From Rugalucina vietnamica (taxonomy: Eukaryota > Mollusca > Bivalvia > Lucinida > Lucinidae): 64,000 bases of DNA. The position numbers were made by a program, and so were the translations under genes. The stretch spans positions 29,411,621-29,475,620 of the forward strand of contig OZ024870.1 in assembly GCA_964017185.1 (NCBI GenBank), written 5' to 3'. Shown piece by piece: positions 61,102 through 64,000 of the stretch; within the stretch, counting starts at the first letter, position 1; every line of letters begins with the position of its first letter. The notes under the pieces are model-generated. The model was not told where the DNA came from. It worked only from the letters and a program-made list of their open reading frames with translations, and ran no database searches.

Positions 61102-62055
61102 CGGGGGTCATTCAAGAATTAATGACAATGGATCCATATCTCGGAAAGTATAAATAAGCTCGGCTTTATTTGATATGTTACATGTGGACACATATATTAT
61201 GCATTCATGCTGAAAATTTTGTGCTTTTATCATGTCTAGATTTGACGCTATGCTAATTTGAATATGGCTCCTGAAGTGTCCATGGACGCGAAAAAGTCAT
61301 TTTTTACTTATTTTGTATGGGGGTAGGGTAAGTAAAACGTGTAGGATTGTTGTTTGGACAGTCTTATCAGTGATTTTTGATGAATAATGAAAGCACTAGA
61401 GGTCAACAAGGGCAACCATAACATTTATGTCAATTTCCTGATTTGCAACACGCGTGGTTGCTAAGCAACACCAGAACAGGACAAAATAAACCCATTCTGA
61501 GCCTAACAGTGTATTTTTAAACCAAATAATGAAACAATCAAATAAATTCCAACAGCTAGTGTTGTGTTTAATCTTACAGGTATTCCTATGGCTTCTTAAC
61601 AAAAACAAAAATTCAAAAATCTGAGACTGTTATGGAACAAGTATTAAATTTTAAAAAGACTAGCTAGATTTGATACAGTTAAATTTGAACTGGAGACGGT
61701 GCTGATTCTTTTTGAATCTCTGTGTACAGTGTCACTGTGATCAATACCATTGACAGTCATGCTTACAACAACCACATATTTAATCCTCATTAAATGTTGT
61801 TAACATATCCAAGATACTGGTCTTCCACCCAGGCAAGTACTAGCTTTTATAAACAACAGTGTGTCGCGTCCAAGCTCATTTACCTTGTATTCTTTGGTTG
61901 CCTAGCAACCACAGAACTGACATCTTAGCGAACTTTTGGAAGAACCACTGAATAGCATACATCTTCAAATTTGGTAATTAGTATATGAGAAGCACACAAG
62001 TGTTAAGAAAAAAAGATTAATGTAATCATTGTCATTAATTCCTGAATGACCCCCG
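61102..62055. mobile_element. 954-bp TA-flanked MITE inserted in the satellite
   Basis: Inverted ends of 29 bp with one mismatch (CGGGGGTCATTCAAGAATTA and complement CGGGGGTCATTCAGGAATTA, both then ATGACAATG) are flanked by TA (61100-61101, 62056-62057). Removing it re-joins a satellite unit. TA duplication and end type suggest Tc1/mariner. It carries GTTGCTAAGCAAC (61457-61469) and GTTGCCTAGCAAC (61897-61909), both X-box-like and followed by similar text (ACCAGAAC / CACAGAAC). No transposase. Confidence 0.85.
61897..61909. promoter_or_regulatory. X-box-like palindrome in the Tc1/mariner-type MITE
   Basis: GTTGCCTAGCAAC keeps both RFX half sites with a shorter spacer. The partner at 61457-61469 (GTTGCTAAGCAAC) is one step less perfect. 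Confidence 0.4.
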
Positions 62056-62737
62056 TACCAGTCGAAACATCTAGAAAACAGTGATGAGCTACAGGTCATA
62101 CCTTATTCTGCCCAAAGAAACATCTACAATACAGAGTGAGCTAAAGGTCATACCTATGTTTACCTAAAGAAACATCTACAACGCAGAGCTGGGCTAAAGG
62201 TCATACCTAATTCTATCCACAGAAACATCTGCAACACAGAGCTGTCTGGACTTAAGGTCATACCTAAGTCTACCAATAGAAACATCTACAATACAGAGCT
62301 GAGCTTAAGGTAATACCTAAGTCTATCCATAGAAACATCTTCAACACAGAGATTAGGTAAAGGCCATACCTTAGTCTACCCACTGAAACATCTACAACAA
62401 GAGCTTAGCTAAAGACCATACCTTAGTCTACCAACTGAAACATCTTCAACACAAAGCTTGGCTAAAGGTCACGCCTTAAAATGGTATCTATCATCTAACA
62501 TAAAAACAAAACAATGACAAAGATTCAGATTGAAATATTGTCAGTTTTGGTTCGCATTAGTACATGTGATGTCGGCAAGCCTTTACTTACCTGTCAAACA
62601 TGATAGATGCATAATATTAAAGCAAATTTCATGAAAATTGCATAGAAATACACAATACATGTGTTTGGCTTGTTCACAGCATTTTTTTCGTTAAAATGTT
62701 AAGGGTCATAATTTGAGCTATACTGACGTTAATAAAC

Positions 62738-64000
62738 CAGAGAACCAATGGTCCTAAAAACGCTCACCTGAGATCTGGGATATGCGACCTAAGCTGACCT
62801 TGCCATAAAATAGGTCAAGGTCATGATTTATACAAACTTTGTAAAGCTCCATTCACTGATGCTTCAGGAAAAATTTCAAAATCATAGGTCATCCGGTTCT
62901 GAAGAATAAGATTTATAAAGGTTTTTGTTATTAATTGCCATGAAGGCCATCTTGATCACATAACCTGTACCATTAATATTAATTTTTATTCCCCTTTCCT
63001 AACGATGCTCCACATAGCCCCGGGACAGGATCAGACAAACCCCTGAGGACTTTTTTGTTTCATAAACATGAATTTTGTCCATTTGCCTACTCCCAGCAAG
63101 TTTCAACCCATTTAATTACATTTTACTAATTTCCCATTCAAATGCATGGGCAACCTATGTTGACCTTGCCATAAAATAGGTCAAGGTCACCCTAAGGTTT
63201 TGATTTATATGAACCTTGTAGAGCTCCTCCCCCTGATGCTTCATTTAAAAATCATAGGCCTTCTGGTTTTGGAGAATATTTTAACGGTTTTTGCTATTTA
63301 TAGCCATGGCGGCCGTCTTGGTCATGTGACCTTAACCATTCATATAAACTTTCATTCTCCTTTTCTAGGAATGCTCCACACGAAGCCTGGCTTTGATTGG
63401 CCTTGCGGTTTCAGAGAAGAAGATCTTTGAATATTATGGTAATATACATGTATATTGCCCCGGGGTGGGGGCTGACCTGCCCCTAGTGTACATTTATTTC
63501 CATAAAGCTTTTCCCTTCAAATGACATTTTCACAATTTTCCACATTCAAATGCATGATCGCCCTATGTTGACCTTGCCGTAAGACAGGTCAACGTCATCC
63601 CAGGGCCATGATTCATATAAACTTTGTAGAGCTCCTCTCCCTGATGCTTCATGCCAGGTTTCAGAATCGTAGGTCTTCTGGTTCTGGAGAAGAAAATTTT
63701 TAAAGGTTTTTGCTAATTATAGCCATGGTGGCCATCTTGGTCATGTGACCTTTACTGTTTATATAAACTTTCATTCCTCCATCCTAAGGATACTACATAT
63801 AAAATTTGGCTTTGATTGGTCAAGCGGTTACTGAGAAAATTAAGTTTTACATTTTATTTGTAAAGGACCTTTGGCCAAGGTCAAGAAATGACCTTCACCT
63901 TTAATACTCACAACACTATATTAGCTTAACATGTTGTCCGTATCTACCAACTTTCAGGTCACAGGCTACAAAACTTCTTGAAAAATTCAATGTTTTCACT
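62738..64000 (+). repeat. Family A, at least two units, running off the window
   Basis: Starts 'AACCAGAGAACCAATGGTCC' and 'CGCTCACCTGAGA'. Blocks with 'GACCTTGCCATAAAATAGGT' / 'GACCTTGCCGTAAGACAGGT' recur at about 62800, 63160 and 63570. The final part (63866 on) repeats the GGTCAAGAAATGACCTT motif found at the unit borders of 29806-31618. 62481-62737 shows nothing recognisable. Confidence 0.8.

Larger units (their letters stand above)
59650..62480. repeat. 54-bp satellite array
   Basis: About 30 diverged copies of a unit of roughly 54 bp containing 'CTACCCATAGAAACATCTAC', 'AACACAGAGCTGAGCTAAAG' and 'GTCATACCTTAGT'. The array is interrupted by a family F copy (59728-59855) and a MITE (61102-62055). 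No coding content. Confidence 0.9.

Noticed and set aside
1-64000. LTR retrovirus-like elements or Polintons
   Set aside because: No paired long terminal repeats, primer-binding site, or gag-, protease-, integrase- or capsid-like text was recognised; all RT sequences belong to APE-type LINEs.

Overview
The window looks like intergenic and intronic DNA from a lophotrochozoan animal, most probably a bivalve mollusc. It is AT-rich, its genes have short exons separated by kilobase introns, and about half the sequence can be assigned to repeats: PHD-finger CR1-like LINEs, many TIR-bearing non-autonomous DNA transposons (MITEs), tRNA-derived SINEs, hairpin elements and one satellite. The host assignment is an inference from repeat style and from the receptor gene, not from a marker sequence.

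Layout. 1-4200: a repeat copy (family A), a first exon with a secretion signal and somatomedin-B-like cysteines on the minus strand, and a dimeric TIR element inserted in another repeat (family B). 4200-6700: hairpin (foldback) elements and SINE-like pieces. 6998-10575: a CR1-like LINE (LINE-A) with a virus-like 2A motif, two PHD fingers, endonuclease and reverse transcriptase. 10577-21260: a second, older LINE (LINE-B) with an RRM-type ORF1 and a 16-residue coding minisatellite. It has been split by a hairpin element, by a 951-bp TTAA-flanked element, and by a complete-looking third LINE (LINE-C, minus strand, 3.9 kb, 6-bp target duplication). 21260-24070: a hairpin, a SINE, and a MITE filled with 21-bp repeats.

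24075-42354: the main host gene, a class A G-protein-coupled receptor of melatonin-receptor type. It can be followed through six exons whose phases agree (1005 nt, 334 codons plus stop). Its large third intron holds repeats and at least two good coding exons on the opposite strand, which suggests a nested gene of unknown function. 42400-59600: repeats, a 16-bp-repeat TIR element, a possible small two-exon gene (49857-50745), several weak exon candidates, and a second copy of a roughly 1-kb segment that also lies in receptor intron 2. 59650-62480: a 54-bp satellite interrupted by a repeat and by a 954-bp TA-flanked MITE. 62738-64000: family A again, running off the edge.

The most notable observations are: the 2A motif overlapping the first Met of LINE-A; perfect RFX X-box palindromes carried symmetrically by a MITE; a duplicated segment whose two copies each carry a different insertion and so act as empty-site controls for each other; the coding minisatellite in LINE-B; and the receptor with a departed NPxxY motif. 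No LTR retrovirus-like element, Polinton, CRISPR array, rRNA or functional tRNA gene was recognised. All repeat families are named here by letter, for this window only.
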